Assembly: GCF_000003815.2 (NCBI RefSeq) | Contig: NC_049994.1 | Span: forward strand, 11,438,950 to 11,502,949 | Source of the DNA: Branchiostoma floridae | Taxonomy: Eukaryota > Chordata > Leptocardii > Amphioxiformes > Branchiostomatidae | DNA length: 64,000 bases | Reading direction: 5' to 3' | Part shown: positions 26,401 through 38,347 of the stretch, in pieces | Layout: every line of letters starts with the position of its first letter | Numbering within the stretch: the first letter of the stretch is position 1 | Program-made: the position numbers and the translations under genes | Notes under the pieces: model-generated | What the model saw: the letters and a program-made list of their open reading frames with translations, nothing else | Databases searched by the model: none | What the model was told of the DNA's origin: nothing

Positions 26401-29400
26401 AGAGGTAGTTAAACTAACAGTTGGTCTATGTGTGTGGTAAAGAGATCACTTGTTTTTTTTTTACAAAGAATAGGTAGTTACAGGTGGACGACACATTCTG
26501 CTTGTGCGGCAAAGTAGCATCATTTAAAAAACATTGTATAATACAGTTGTCCATTTATATTTTGTTACAGAATGTAAGTTCTTTTCACCAACTTTATACA
26601 TTTTATACTCGGTTTCCAGTGCAGAATATTTGTCAGCACTGGATTTCCAGAGCTGAAATGTCCTCAGCACTGGAAATCCAGTGCTGATTGTAGTCTCAGC
26701 ACTCGGTTTCCAGTGCTGACAGGAGGGCTTCGAGTGCTGAAGCTGCCTCAGCACTGGATTTCCAGTGCTGACGCCGGCTCAGCACTGGACTTCCAGTGCT
26801 GACGACCACTTCAGCACTGGTGTTCCAGTGCTGACAGAGGAGACCGTTACTTTTGTATATTTGCAGAGGTAATTGATGTTATTTTGACTTTTTCTACTGC
26901 ACTAGGAATTAGCAGAACATGTTCAAAAACCGATTTTATATCGATGCATTACTCGAAAGCTCCTTGCACAAATTCTCACATGGAAAATTCATGTCTGCCA
27001 GCCGGCCACCCAAAAAAAAGTCAAGGGTCGGCAGGTTTTTCTAGGGTCGGTCGGGTTACAGGAAACACAACATTTTTTTTCCTAGGCCTAAACTAGATAA
27101 TTGTGTCTTCATGAAGTTCATACATTGAATCCAATCTTGAGCTGGTCTAAATTTGAGACATTTTTTCTGCAGAAACTTGTTCTGAGTAAGGACACTTTGT
27201 GCCTTGGTATAGTCTTGCTGGGCCATTGTTGTATGTTCTTTGTATTTGATGACATATTTACATGACAACAATGTGTGATGAGAATTAAGATAGTTGCTTG
27301 GTGCTAAATGCCTTGTTAGGTAGGGTTTTACTTGATCTTTTAATCGTTATTCCTTTATTCATATTGTGAATTGTAGTCTGTCAATGGCTTGGTGTTTGGT
27401 TTCAAGGTAGCTCAATATCATATTTTCTGTTAAATATAAGTTCATATTAACAGTCCAAGGAGCTTTTGATAAAAGCTCCTTGATCAGTCTTAACAAAATT
27501 GTTCAGGTTTTCATATTCACAAAGATGAAGGATATAATCATATATTTAGACGGTCCTCACATTTGGTAACAATGCACCATTTATCTAGTAATGACATTGA
27601 GAACAGACATGAATTTTTCCCTCACTGAAATGATCATTTAACCTTGTTACAATGTCACTGTGTAATTATAAAGCCTAGTTGTCCCTGACACTAGTATACC
27701 AACCTGTTGCTTTTACCATTGTTGATATCAGTATGGTCATACATATGTAGTCTAGTAATTGCCCTTCTGTATGCCAGCTGTGGCACCCTTTATGTGCTTT
27801 GAATGCTAATCAACTCAGTTCTGCCCACCAGCATTCTCAGGTCATATAATATGGGGGCATGTAGCTTTCTCTCTTGAGACTTGAGACTTTACTTGAAAAT
27901 CCATTAGTGGCATGCCCATGGACTTTCAAATAAGCATGTCATGAAATCTACACATTGAAAACAATATGCTAATTGTATTGTGCATTTTGTAATTGTGCAT
28001 GTTGAATTCTCACTAATGACTCTCTCACTAAATATAGCACAATACGTGTTATAGTTAACCAGGCAATGGTTCGCACCCATTAGTAACACTAAGAGGCAAA
28101 AGGCCAAACTAATTAGAAGGTATGGACAAGGCAGTAACATATATCCCCCTTGGTATGGATGACACAAGTATTTTCAAACTTATTTGATTTCTGCTTTAAC
28201 AATACTGCATCCTGTAAAGTTTGTGAAAAGCAAAGTTTCATGCATGCTAAATAGAAACAAATTGCTACAAATGGTCCTAGAAAGACTTTTTTTCAACTGA
28301 GTGCAAGATGAGAGGATATGCACATGTTGCAAAAGTACTAAAACTGTCAAATCACCCTACATTTTGTCCTTCAATTGTTGAAAAAAATGGCTTAGAAATT
28401 GCTGTTGATAAGTTGTTGATGGAGATTTCCTGTCCCTTTCCCAGGGGTTCCGCCATCGGGAAGATTATCGGCAAGAATGCGGCCAACCTGGACCAGTTTG
28501 AGACGCAGGTGAACATGTGGGTGTTTGAGGAGATGGTCGACGGCAGGAAACTGACAGAAATCATCAACACAGACCACGAGAACGTCAAGTACCTGCCTGG
28601 ACACAAACTTCCCGAGAATATCGTACGTATGACTTTTCATCTCTCACTGTCTTACCGTTCTGTCTTTCTTTTATTTCTATGACCCTTTATTCCCTCTCTC
28701 TTTATCATTTTCCCCTCTCTCCCAGTCTCTGTATCATTTTACAATAAATATATCATTTGATATGTTGCCTTTTCTGTAGCTAATTAGTAAACTTGTAAGT
28801 TGTAGCAGCCTCACAGTTGAGCTCCTAGTTCCAATTAGTTGGAGAAAATTAACAGATTTTACCAACAGATTATCACACGTTTTGGGGCTTACAGGTCCTC
28901 GAAAATAACAAGAGATAACTAAAGGGGAGTTGGTAGTCATTTCTACTATGTTTCCACAATTAAACTTGGTCTTAGTTAACAGAGGCATTAGTGTTGTTTA
29001 CATTAAGATAGGATTTTAAACGCCAGTAGAAGTCGGATACTCCACCAAACAGATTCCTTTGTAGTGAAATGGACTATTGTTTTGACTATTGTCCATTCAC
29101 AAGTTTTCAAGTACAATTAGGTCCAGTTTCAGGTTCGGCCTGGTCCTCTGGACTTGGACTATACCTGGACCCAAATTTTCTGTACAACTACAGGTACCCA
29201 TCTCTAATCTCCATGTATCTCCCCAGGTTGCTATCCCTGACGTGGTGGAGGCGTGCATGTCCGCAGACATCCATGTGTGGGTGCTGCCTCACCAGTTTGT
29301 CAGGGGAGTGTGTCAAAAACTCAAGGGGAACATCAAACCTGATGCCGTCGCACTGTCTCTCATCAAGGTAATAAAGTTCAATGATACTGTAAATCATAGA

Positions 29401-32400
29401 ATATTTAATACGGTAGTTTTGTTTTTGCGGTGATCTCATAATTGGGAATTCATGATTTCCTGCCAACTTTATCTCCCTTGTATTATCTAATGCTTAATAA
29501 TTGATAGTTATATATTTAGGGCTAGCTCTTGATAATATCTTCTGGCTAGTTGGGTAGCCCTGGCAGTATTTCTATCTTTACAGCTGAATCAATCAATCAA
29601 TCAAATCAAATCAAATATGATATAATTACTACACTATGTTGTTTTAACTCCAAGTCAAAACACAATGACAACCTCTGTTACATGAACCTCCCAACTTAAA
29701 AAAATAACACTGCAGAAGTAAATGAATTTACAGAAAGACAAAAATTATAGTTTTTAACTCCAAGCAAGTCTCCTAGCAGCTAGTTACCGGTGCAGTACTG
29801 CAGCGGAGCTTCAACATTTTAGGTGAAATTTTCTGCAAGTACCAGGTTCAAAGCTTTTTAGTAGTGGATAGTTCTTCAAGTAGGGACATTTTGTAAGTTT
29901 GGGCCCCCTAGTGGCTTGTTTTTTTTTACTGATGGGAGCATTCGAACAATCGTTTTGTAGGGACTGGATGAGAGTCAAGCTGGCGTGGATCTCATCTCCA
30001 ATGTGATCAACCAGGAGCTGGGAGTGGAGGTCAACGTCCTGATGGGAGCAAACCTGGCTAAGGAGGTCGCAAACGGCCACTTCTGTGAGACCACAATAGG
30101 TAAGGAACACTTCAGTGGTGTTATTTTGGTGTAACGTTTGGTGTATTTGGCCCAGGAATCGAATGCTACCAATGTTGTATCCTTTGGAAAGGCACTTTCC
30201 TTACTCCACCCAGGTGTAGGGTTACACTATGTGAGTATATGGAAATGTAGTATTGTACACTATAAAATGTATGTTTATAGCATATTCTTGAAATGTTTAA
30301 AAGTGTCATTGAAAAATGATAAACCACTCTTTATATTAAAACTTTGTCATATCATTATGGAGTTATCTGTAGAATGTCTGATTCAACTTTTTCACTATTT
30401 TCTGTTGTAAGCCCAATTTTTTCTGTACTATTAGATTTTAAGATTAGGTGTACTAATGCACCTTTTCCCTACAAGGAATTTCTAGTCCTGAAAACCTATG
30501 TGTGTTTGTGTCCAGGCTGTAGGAATGAGGCTTGTGGCCAGATGTTGAAGGAGATGGTCCAGGCAGATTATTTCAGGGTGGTGGTCGTTGAGGACGCTAC
30601 CACTGTGGAGATCTGTGGGGCCCTCAAGGTGGGTACAGTAAGAACATCATGTCCCCCTCCTCCATTTGATTTGGTACAGTCCAATGTGAAGAGTTTTGGG
30701 CCGTCAATGTGGGTACAGTATATTATGCCCCCCCCCCCCTCTATTTAATTTGGTACAGTCCAATGTGAAGAATTCTGTGACCTTCAAAGTGGATACAATA
30801 CATGTATGAACGTCATGCTCCTTTCCTCATTCAATTTGGTATGGTCCAATGTGAATAGCTTTGTGTCCAATGTGAATAGCTACAGTATGTCTCTAGGGAT
30901 TTAAAGTTCCAGTCTTGGCCATTATCACTTGGTAATTGCTTGCTACTGGAAAGGGTTGCAGTGCTTAGGCCGTGGGCCACAGTTTATTGTGCTGGTCAAA
31001 AAGAGCTTGATAAATTTCTCTGTTACAATGGACCCATACATACCATACAATGTACATATCGTTTTTCCTTTTGCTGACATGTACATGTAACGCAACCAAG
31101 TCTTAAAAGTTTTTCATGTATTTATCTATTGTTGTGTTTTAGAACATTGTGGCAACAGGAGCAGGTTTTGTGGATGGGCTGGGCATGGGAGACAACACCA
31201 AGGCAGCGGTCATCCGCCTGGGACTCATGGAGATGGTCAAGTTCACAGAAACCTTCTACCAGGTACGAACATCTAATGTGGACGTCCCTGTAGCTCATTT
31301 GGTAGAAGCCTGATAAGTTGTCAGTGCCTGGTTCAAACTAGTTCTCAATGCAGATACACTTAACATTGTACATGTAGATACAGGGTCAGTTATCAGTGTC
31401 TACCCTGCAAACAAAAAGCACTTTAAAAACTTACATTTCTGTCTCTTTTTATCTGTTTTACAGAGACTTCAGCCTGGAGGGACTAAGAATCCAGACGTTT
31501 GTAAATCTTTATTAAGGGTTAACTAAAAACACATCAAGCATATTTAAGGACTCACCATGCTATGTTTAACAGGAATTAAGGTGTTTGCCGGGGTGTATAA
31601 TGGTAATGGTTCAAACCTATCAGTCCTAACTATATACTTAAACTGCTACACTAACTGTAGATATTATGTATAATACTTGCATGCTATGTAATGAAGTACA
31701 TGATTGTACAGTAGTTTATATGAGGTGATCTGAAACAGAGTCGGAAGGTGTTGTCATTCTTGTGGCTTCTATTTAACTATCTGCTTTCCTACCAGCCTGC
31801 TGACTGTGGTTCCTGGCATTCCTGGCTATCTAAGATGCTGCATTCTTGAGAAAGGCACATAACACAATTTTCCTCACCCTACCCAGGTGTAAATGAGTAC
31901 TTCTATTGGGAAGGTGCACATTCATCATTTCAGATGCTGACCTTAAGCCCCTTGTATGGGGTAGCATCAAGTGTCATCCTCTGCATGTAAAGAGCCCAGC
32001 GGGAGTAGGGGTGATCTGGTGTGCTTGGCTGAAAATGCATGCTATACACCTTTCTCACACAGCGGCCATGATAGATGAAAATGAGGCCAATGTGGCAAAC
32101 AAAAGACTGTCCATCATAATTAGCAGTTCAACCAATGATAGCATGGCAATTAGAAAATCGACCAATAAGAGAATGGCTGCATTTCTGTCAAATATATGCA
32201 CAATGCTTTTATTTTGCATCTCTAGGGACTATCGGATCAGTTTGCACTACTCTTTGCTACATCTTTTGGTGCATAGCACTAGTTATAATATTTATTATTT
32301 GATCTTATATTGTGAAAATTTGTGTGGTTTTGGGGAAAACTAAATGGGAGCTTCAAGTTAGAAATAAGTTTTGTCTGTTTGCCTCATTGACGTCATTTTC

Positions 32401-34157
32401 GATCTATCATGGCCACAGCGTGAGAAAGGTGCATGCCTTAATCCGAGATGGTACAAGTAGATAATTGATAGATAACAAGAAACCTTCTCTGTCTGCAGGG
32501 CTCTCAGACGTCCACGTTCCTGGAGAGTTGCGGGATCGCTGATCTGGTAACGACGTGCTACGGTGGGAGGAACCGCAGGGTGGCAGAAGCCTTCGTTACA
32601 AGTGGAAAGGTGGGACAATCGTAACTGCTGTAAATGCATTGCCTTACTTCGCGTTTGTTTATGATTTGTAGTAGGACAGAAAAAAGCTTCTTACTCAGCA
32701 GGGCTCGAAATACCACATGCATATGCAAGTTTGTGCATGTAAAATTGGTGTGGTGCAAGTAAGTTTGGACCAAACTTGCACCAGTGCAAGTTACTTTTAT
32801 CCACTAATACCTGACTTTAGAAAAAGCTTACACACACCAAGAATATTGTCTGCCATTGAAAGGTAAAAGAAAACAACACTGAATAAAAAAATAGCCTAAA
32901 TTTGTTATTTCTAAACTTGGTTAGACATCCAGGTAAACAAAATTTGAAGACAATTCCATCTCTATAATGCTAATAATTCCTATGGTGTTGTCTTACCTTG
33001 ATTTGCATATGAGTAAATACATTTTGCATACAATTTAGTGACTTTGATATGATCAACTGGATTTTCCAGTTATATGTGTTTGTATTGAGTTGTTCTAGCG
33101 ATGGTTAAGAATAGTGATGGAAGTCACTCGAAGAGTCCAGAAGAAATCTATTGATCTTATCAAGTAGTAGACATTGAATTGTCTTAAATTAAGCCTAAAT
33201 TCACATTTGTTGTACAATTTGAAATCCAAAATAAAATACGCTTTGGAAAACAAATATCCAAACATGTGGTCTTTATGTATCCCCATATATTTGCAAATTT
33301 TCAGAAGAAGAATAAAGGGTTAACAGTTCACTATTTTGGGTTGTGCAAGTAAGTTTCTTTTGGTGCAAGTTACCTTTGGCTTAACTTGCACTGGTGCAAG
33401 TTGACTGAAAAGTGTATTTCGAGCCCTGTACTCTGTTTTAAATGAGTGGTTGAAACAGTTCTCTTGTACATTGTACATATATCAGAAGCGCTTATGTTTT
33501 ATTTGCGGTGTCATGAATTATGGTGGAGAAGTCACCAATGAATATATTTGAAAATGCTACTCCACATATTGATATGATAAAATATGTGGTAAAGAAATGT
33601 GAAATATGATTGCAAGCTTAAGTTTCTTTCCAAAGAAAACTAATTAGAATAAAAAGATTTCAGACCTCCTTGATCTGGTGGTTGAGGGACTATTGCAGCT
33701 GTTGATGAAATGTAATTTTTATTGTTGTCTGCAATGTTCTTCAGACAATAGATGAGCTGGAGCAGGAGATGCTGAATGGACAGAAGATTCAGGGACCCCC
33801 CACCGCTAAGGAGGTCTACCATCTTCTTAAGGACAAGAAATGCGAAGATCAGTAAGTAGATGTCATGTCGTGTTACATCTTTCTGTGAGTGGCCATTGTC
33901 TTCCATCAAGCGGTTCTTAACTTATGCAGACTACAAATATTCAGGAACAGAAACACACACACACACATGCACACCCAAAACAGTACCTCCATTTTTCATG
34001 GAGGTTAAAGCATCTTTATTTGACATCTCTGTCCTAACACCATACTTTTGTCATCTGCAGGTTTCCTCTGTTTGTGGCTATTTACAAGATCTGCTATGAA
34101 GGGATGCCCGTCAAAGACTTCATCGGCTGCCTGAAAAATCACCCAGAACACATGTAA
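23411..34157 (+). CDS. GPD1: Glycerol-3-phosphate dehydrogenase [NAD+], cytosolic
   Basis: Interconverts dihydroxyacetone phosphate and glycerol-3-phosphate with NADH in the cytosol; it feeds the glycerol-phosphate shuttle and lipid backbones. Exons: 23411-23454, 28445-28622, 29227-29367, 29961-30099, 30516-30628, 31143-31262, 32499-32609, 33745-33851, 34061-34157. All junctions are in phase. The product is 349 aa, which I recall as the length of human GPD1. The N-terminal NAD loop is GSGNWG (11-16). The substrate part has CGALK with catalytic Lys205, then [14 protein letters not shown], and CYGGRNRR with Arg269-Asn270. It ends NHPEHM. Intron 1 is nearly 5 kb and holds an alternative first exon (24116-24156) and nested transposons. 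Exon 5's donor region is tandemly copied in the intron. Confidence 0.98.
24116..24156 (+). CDS. GPD1: Alternative first exon of GPD1
   Basis: An ATG opens [13 protein letters not shown] and ends in the split codon tg before a gtgaga donor. This is the same phase-2 junction as the main first exon ([14 protein letters not shown] + tg). Spliced to 28445 it gives GCGQWG in place of GSGNWG, with all loop glycines kept. It carries its own ATG, so it needs no acceptor and implies a second promoter within intron 1 (about 23.9-24.1 kb). The match to the β-strand plus glycine loop of the family, in the right phase and directly downstream, makes chance unlikely. Confidence 0.8.
24396..27089. mobile_element. 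2.7-kb interval bounded by perfect 35-bp inverted repeats (GPD1 intron 1)
   Basis: 24396-24430 is the exact complement of 27055-27089. Each copy starts aggcctagg, then an A-run, then tgttgtgtttcctgtaac. Similarity continues inward on both sides (gggtcgg, T-runs). No transposase is visible inside. The interval could be one non-autonomous element that later received the insertion at 25639-26864, or two separate copies of a small repeat in opposite orientation. I saw no clear target duplication. Confidence 0.6.
25639..26864. mobile_element. Palindrome-rich DNA transposon with 9-bp target duplication
   Basis: 21-bp terminal inverted repeats (25639-25659 and 26844-26864, one mismatch) are flanked by a perfect 9-bp direct repeat, agaggtaat, at 25630-25638 and 26865-26873. 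A 9-bp duplication is typical of Mutator-like elements. The interior has two blocks (25664-26122 and 26610-26838) of about 20 short palindromes of form tcagcactgg-N(4-6)-ccagtgctga spaced 30-55 bp apart. The spacer between blocks is AT-rich. A third copy of the terminal sequence lies inside at about 25980-25996. There is no transposase ORF. Confidence 0.85.
30605..30895 (+). repeat. Tandem copies of the GPD1 exon 5 / intron junction
   Basis: About three units of 70-85 bp. Each begins with a version of the exon end and donor (ggggccctcaaggtgggtac at the true site; gggccgtcaatgtgggtaca and a weaker form further on). A pyrimidine-rich stretch and ttggtacagtccaatgtgaa follow. Only the first copy is coding. 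The second keeps a GTGGGT, so a duplicate 5' splice site lies about 78 bases downstream. Confidence 0.7.
32699..33428. mobile_element. hAT-like non-autonomous element in GPD1 intron 7
   Basis: Ends are 15-bp perfect inverted repeats, cagggctcgaaatac and its complement. The subterminal regions are filled with gtgcaagt repeats in both orientations. Flanks are similar but not identical (ttactcag and a related octamer, about 6 of 8). An internal stretch near 33090-33200 resembles the OSBPL intron at about 8510-8625, so that part is itself a dispersed repeat. No ORF. Confidence 0.65.
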
Positions 34158-36127
34158 ACAGGCAACAAATACTGCACACAGCGGACGATGTGCCAACAGT
34201 TTGTAGTGAGCTTACAGGATGTTTTTAGCACAACAACAAACAATGAGCAAGTAAACAACAAAGTTTGTTCAGAACAACAGACATCAGAATTGAATAATTG
34301 ATACACATTTTTACCAACTGCAGAGCTGTCCATTGTTTAAATGTATTTAAAGAACTACGCATGAAATTCTGAGTTGCATAAAAGATTTCACAACCTTAAG
34401 TTCAAATGTGTTGTTTTACCCAATGCGTGTAGAATGAACGTATACTATGAAGGGAACATTAGTTTTAGGACCCTGGTGTTACATATCATTTTACAGTGGT
34501 GTGAGATCTATTCATGACATGTTGTTGTACATGTGGCTACGAGCAACAAGTTTTGGAGGTATACGTCTTGTGGTTACGCAAACCAGCACCTCTGTATAGA
34601 CAAGTGCTAACCTGATTTTAGATGAGGGAACACATTTTTAATTAGTATTATAGTTTACCTTGTTGATTTCATTACTTGAGCTTCCTGAATTAAATACAGT
34701 TTCCATTTCTGACACAGTCAAACTTTCCTTTGTGATTGTCATGATGTTTACAAAGTTTTGTTTCTTAACTCATGTATTATATGTGGAAAGTTCAAGTCTG
34801 CTATGCTAATGAACTATCACCAAGGCTTGTATGAAACATATGAACTCGGGAACCAAATTGTTTTGTGGGTGTCTCGGTACTATTTTCACTTTATATTTTG
34901 ATAATCTTCAGTCAAGAAGGGGCAAATTGCTTAGACATGTAAACTTAACAGCGCATCACAAACTTAAGATGATAAAGTTGCCATAGTTTGAATATTTGAA
35001 TTGAGCCTTTGTGTAGTGTGCCATTAGAATGAAATAGATTGGCTGATGTATAGTAGTGCAACGTGAAATGGTGTGGTTTGCAGTCTGGTGCAAAAGGCAA
35101 ATTGCGCAGTACTGTTCTTTTCAAGCAAGCTATTTTATTACAAACCAGTTTATGATATGAAAACGTTTACTCGCTTATGGCAGTTTTAAGGGGAAAACCC
35201 TTGGTCAATGTATAACAAACGGGTGAAAGCTCAGGGTAGATGTAGATTTAAAGATATTTGATAAGTCCTATGATGGTGCAGGGTTTGTTTCCATGTACTG
35301 GGTATTTTATTCCATTATGCACACAGCTATTGTATAGGTGATGTTGATTTAGCAAGAAATGCCATTCAGACTGTCATACCTTTATTGTGTACTTTTTTAT
35401 TCTTCCTGATAAAAGTGCATGGTCCTTGTATTTTAGCTGAGAGAAGGTTGATACCCCCCTCACATTAGGCGAAAATCGATCGGACGACGAGTCTGCGAGC
35501 TCTAAATTATGAGGACGCATGACCCTGCTGCCGACGAAGAAATGGCAGAGTTCCCCCCTTCCCATCAGGGTCATGCCTCCTCGTAATTTAGAGCTCGCAG
35601 ACTCGTCCGATCGATTTTCGCCTAATGTGAGGGGGCTATTAAGACACTGACAGATCAGAAAAGTTGCAAACAAATAATTTGACACATAAATTACCAGTTA
35701 GCATTTCTATATTGCTGTTTTTCTTACGAACTTAAATTCTGTTTGCTAAACAGGAGCAGTCAAGTAGAGAGTTCAAGGTTATGAGCAAAATAGAAATGAA
35801 AACGAGCCTGCTATTTATCTTTAACAATGTAGAGCTAGATTATTTTAAGACTCGTGATTGTATGATCTGCTATTGTTTTGCTCACTGTGGTTGTCACTGT
35901 CATTGGAAATGTTGGAAGTTTCTTGCTAACTGTGTTAAGCGATTTGATGTTGTTTGATGCATAATTTGTGATACGGGCAAATAACTCTAAGACTGAAGTG
36001 ACACATGATTTTTACCCTGGCAGACCATGAAATTACAAGAAGAAGCCTAGGTCACAATAGATCCCACGTTCAATTCTTTCACAGGGATCATGGTAGAAGA
36101 AATCCAAATGAAAATGTGAAATGGTCC
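34158..36127. other. Convergent 3' flanks of GPD1 and the TRIM gene
   Basis: Holds the GPD1 3' UTR on the left and the TRIM 3' UTR on the right. I see no exon on either strand. TTTATT at 35381-35386 is a possible minus-strand poly(A) signal for the TRIM gene. A hairpin element sits at 35455-35635. Confidence 0.5.
35455..35635. mobile_element. 181-bp near-perfect hairpin MITE
   Basis: The left arm (35455-35527) and right arm (35567-35635) are inverted copies with only a few differences, including a 3-base insertion. They are separated by a loop of about 40 bases. The arms begin with cccctcacattaggcg. Few substitutions between the arms imply a young element. No clear target duplication was seen. 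Confidence 0.75.
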
Positions 36128-38347
36128 TCACATGTATCTGTACTTCCTGACACAGTGATCAGCATAGTCCACTACAAACACATGTCCATCCTCTGTCACA
36201 GCCACCCCGTGGGGCTTGTTCAGTCTGTCCCCATCACTACTAATGGTGGACACCCAAGTCCCGTCTAAGCGAAATACCTGAAGCTTTTTACCATGTTCTA
36301 CGCCACATGAGTCAGACTTATCCCCCACGTTGGCCAAAACTATGTTCCCCCTGTTGTCAGCTGACACCCCTGTAGGGCCCCACACGTTATGTGACTGTCT
36401 ACCATGCACTCCAAACTTATTTAGAAAATTCAGACAGACATCAAAGATTTGAACACAGTTCTGAAGTGTATCTGACACAACGATGTTACTCTCATTATCC
36501 ACACAGACAAAAGATATGGAGTTGAATTTCTGGGCCTTCAACAGCTCCTGGTGACCTCCCACCTGTTTCACCAGTGTCCCATCTGCTTCGGCGAACAGAA
36601 AAATGTTCTGGTCAAAATCAACTACAACAACTCCCCCGTCCGTCTGTACAGCAAGACTAATGATGCTAGTGCAATGTCCCTCCAGATCTAATTTTTTCAG
36701 CAGATCTCCTGACGGTGAAAATTTCATCACTTCACCTCCACACAGCACCACTACGGTGCCATCAGTCTGAATTACGACTGATTCTGGGTTCGAAGTTGTC
36801 AAAAATGAGGAACAAAACGTCCCATTCAGATCGAACACCTGGACACGCTTGTTGAACGTGTCAGCCACATACAGCCTATCCCCCCAGACTGCTACATCCA
36901 AAGGTCTGTCAAACTGCCCCTGTTGGCTGCCCTTTTCCCCAAACGTCAGTACAGGGTTGTTGCTGCCCACTTCTACAATTAGCGGAGACCACACACCCTT
37001 TCCTGATGTCCTACCCCACCCCCGTTTCCCCCCTTCCCTTGTAGACTCACCCCCTCCCCCCGTAGCCACCCCCACCACATGCCTCCCCGATGTCTGTGGT
37101 CTCCAGACAGCTTCGAATACCCCCTCGCTGATTTTGATGGTTTCCAGGGTGACACACTGTCCCCCAGGGGAGGTGACTTTGACTTGAGGTGTTCCCTGAA
37201 CTTGACCTTTCTGTGGCCGGAAGACTACCGTGGTCGGCAGACTTTCTACCGGTGAATCTGTGATGACAAGGGGCTTACAACTGAGTTCTAACTCACACTT
37301 CATATCAGTGTTATGCTGGTTGAACGTTATGTATTTCTTTAGTGCTTCACGCTTTACCTGCTTTGCAGTTAGGACTTTAAGCCTGTCTTCAAGTTGCTGC
37401 CCAAGGGCTATAACCTCTACATCATTGTTTCTAGCAAGGACATCTGTACAGAACTGAAGTCCATCTTCAGTACATCTTAGATTTTCTTCAAAAGTTTCCT
37501 TTTCTTTTACCAGCGGCTCTTTCTGTGTCTTCTCCATTTCCTCAAGTTTGTCCACTACGTCCATCTCTGCCTTCTCCACTTTTGACTTCAGTTGTGCAAA
37601 ATGTTCCTGGATTTTCGTCTTCTCCACTTGACAGTTTGTTGCGATGCTTGACAGTTCTTTCCCAATGGTGTAACTCGCGTTCCTCAAGGCGTCGGCGGTG
37701 TCCAAAGTTTTCTGCACCAACGTCTGTAGCTCGTCCTTATACTTCTGTGCGACATCTCCTATCTCCCGCGGGTTATGTTTGCGCCCCTGCCGGTGTTCGG
37801 TGATTGTGCACTCTCGGCACACGAGCTTTGCGCAGGGCTGGCAGTAGAACGTCATGCGCACACCTGTGTGTTTGGCACAGTACTCCGCGCCGTTTTACTT
37901 TGACCTGCTGTTGGGGTCCTCCAGATCATGCAGGGTGATGATGTAATGGTCTTTCAGGGCGGGAGAGTTACCATGTGCAGCGAAACAGTTTTCACATAAG
38001 AGAAGTTTACAGTCTACACATATGCTCTCTACCCTGGCTTCCGACTCACACATCTGGCAGCTGGTTTCTTCTCTAGTACTGTTGTTCAGTGCCCAGAAGT
38101 TCAGCAGTATCTTGATGTAGACATTAGAAGGAAGACTGTTAACCGAAAATTCACTCTTTAGCGTCACCTGGTGTTGACAGGTAGGGCAGGTGAACTGGCT
38201 ATCTCCTGTCCGTCGCCGATCAAGACACTTGGCGCAGAAGGTGTGAAGACACGGCAAGAGTCGTGGGTCGTCGTAGATGCCCTTGCAGACAAAACACTTG
38301 AGGGACTCACCGGCAAACTCTTCTTGTATACCTTCTGCAGAAGCCAT
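36128..38347 (-). CDS. TRIM-NHL protein (TRIM2/3/56-like), interrupted by in-frame TAA
   Basis: Probable RING E3 ubiquitin ligase. From MASAEGI the frame runs 739 codons without an intron. RING C3HC4 has Cys18, 21, 33, His35, Cys38, 41, 54, 57. A B-box 1 follows (CQMC...CVDC...CENC). After the break come B-box 2 (YCAKH...FYCQPC...CREC...EH), a coiled coil (about residues 205-340), a filamin-type Ig domain (about 375-450), a Gly-rich insert, and about six NHL repeats to the end (VVDYADHCVRKYRYM). Codon 151 (37895-37897) is TAA, and the frame continues unchanged on both sides. There are no other breaks. This is either a base error, a segregating nonsense allele, or a young pseudogene. An intron across it would be only about 35 bases, too short to be likely. 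TRIM-NHL genes lacking introns are common in lancelets. Confidence 0.85.

Noticed and set aside
29100-29226. GGTCC/CCTGG-rich stretch before GPD1 exon 3, resembling the hAT-like subterminal repeats
   Set aside because: Only a fragment. No ends or target duplication could be placed, so it is not called as an element.
31906-32343. 145-codon + strand ORF in a GPD1 intron
   Set aside because: Low-complexity mixture with no recognisable domain, lying inside an intron whose flanking exons join in phase. Chance open frame.
37525-37803. + strand ORF opposite the TRIM coiled coil
   Set aside because: Antisense shadow of the coding frame.
37863-37898. A very short intron removing the TRIM stop codon
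   Set aside because: GT and AG dinucleotides exist on both sides, but the intron would be about 35 bases, below usual size, and would remove conserved B-box 2 residues (YCAKH).
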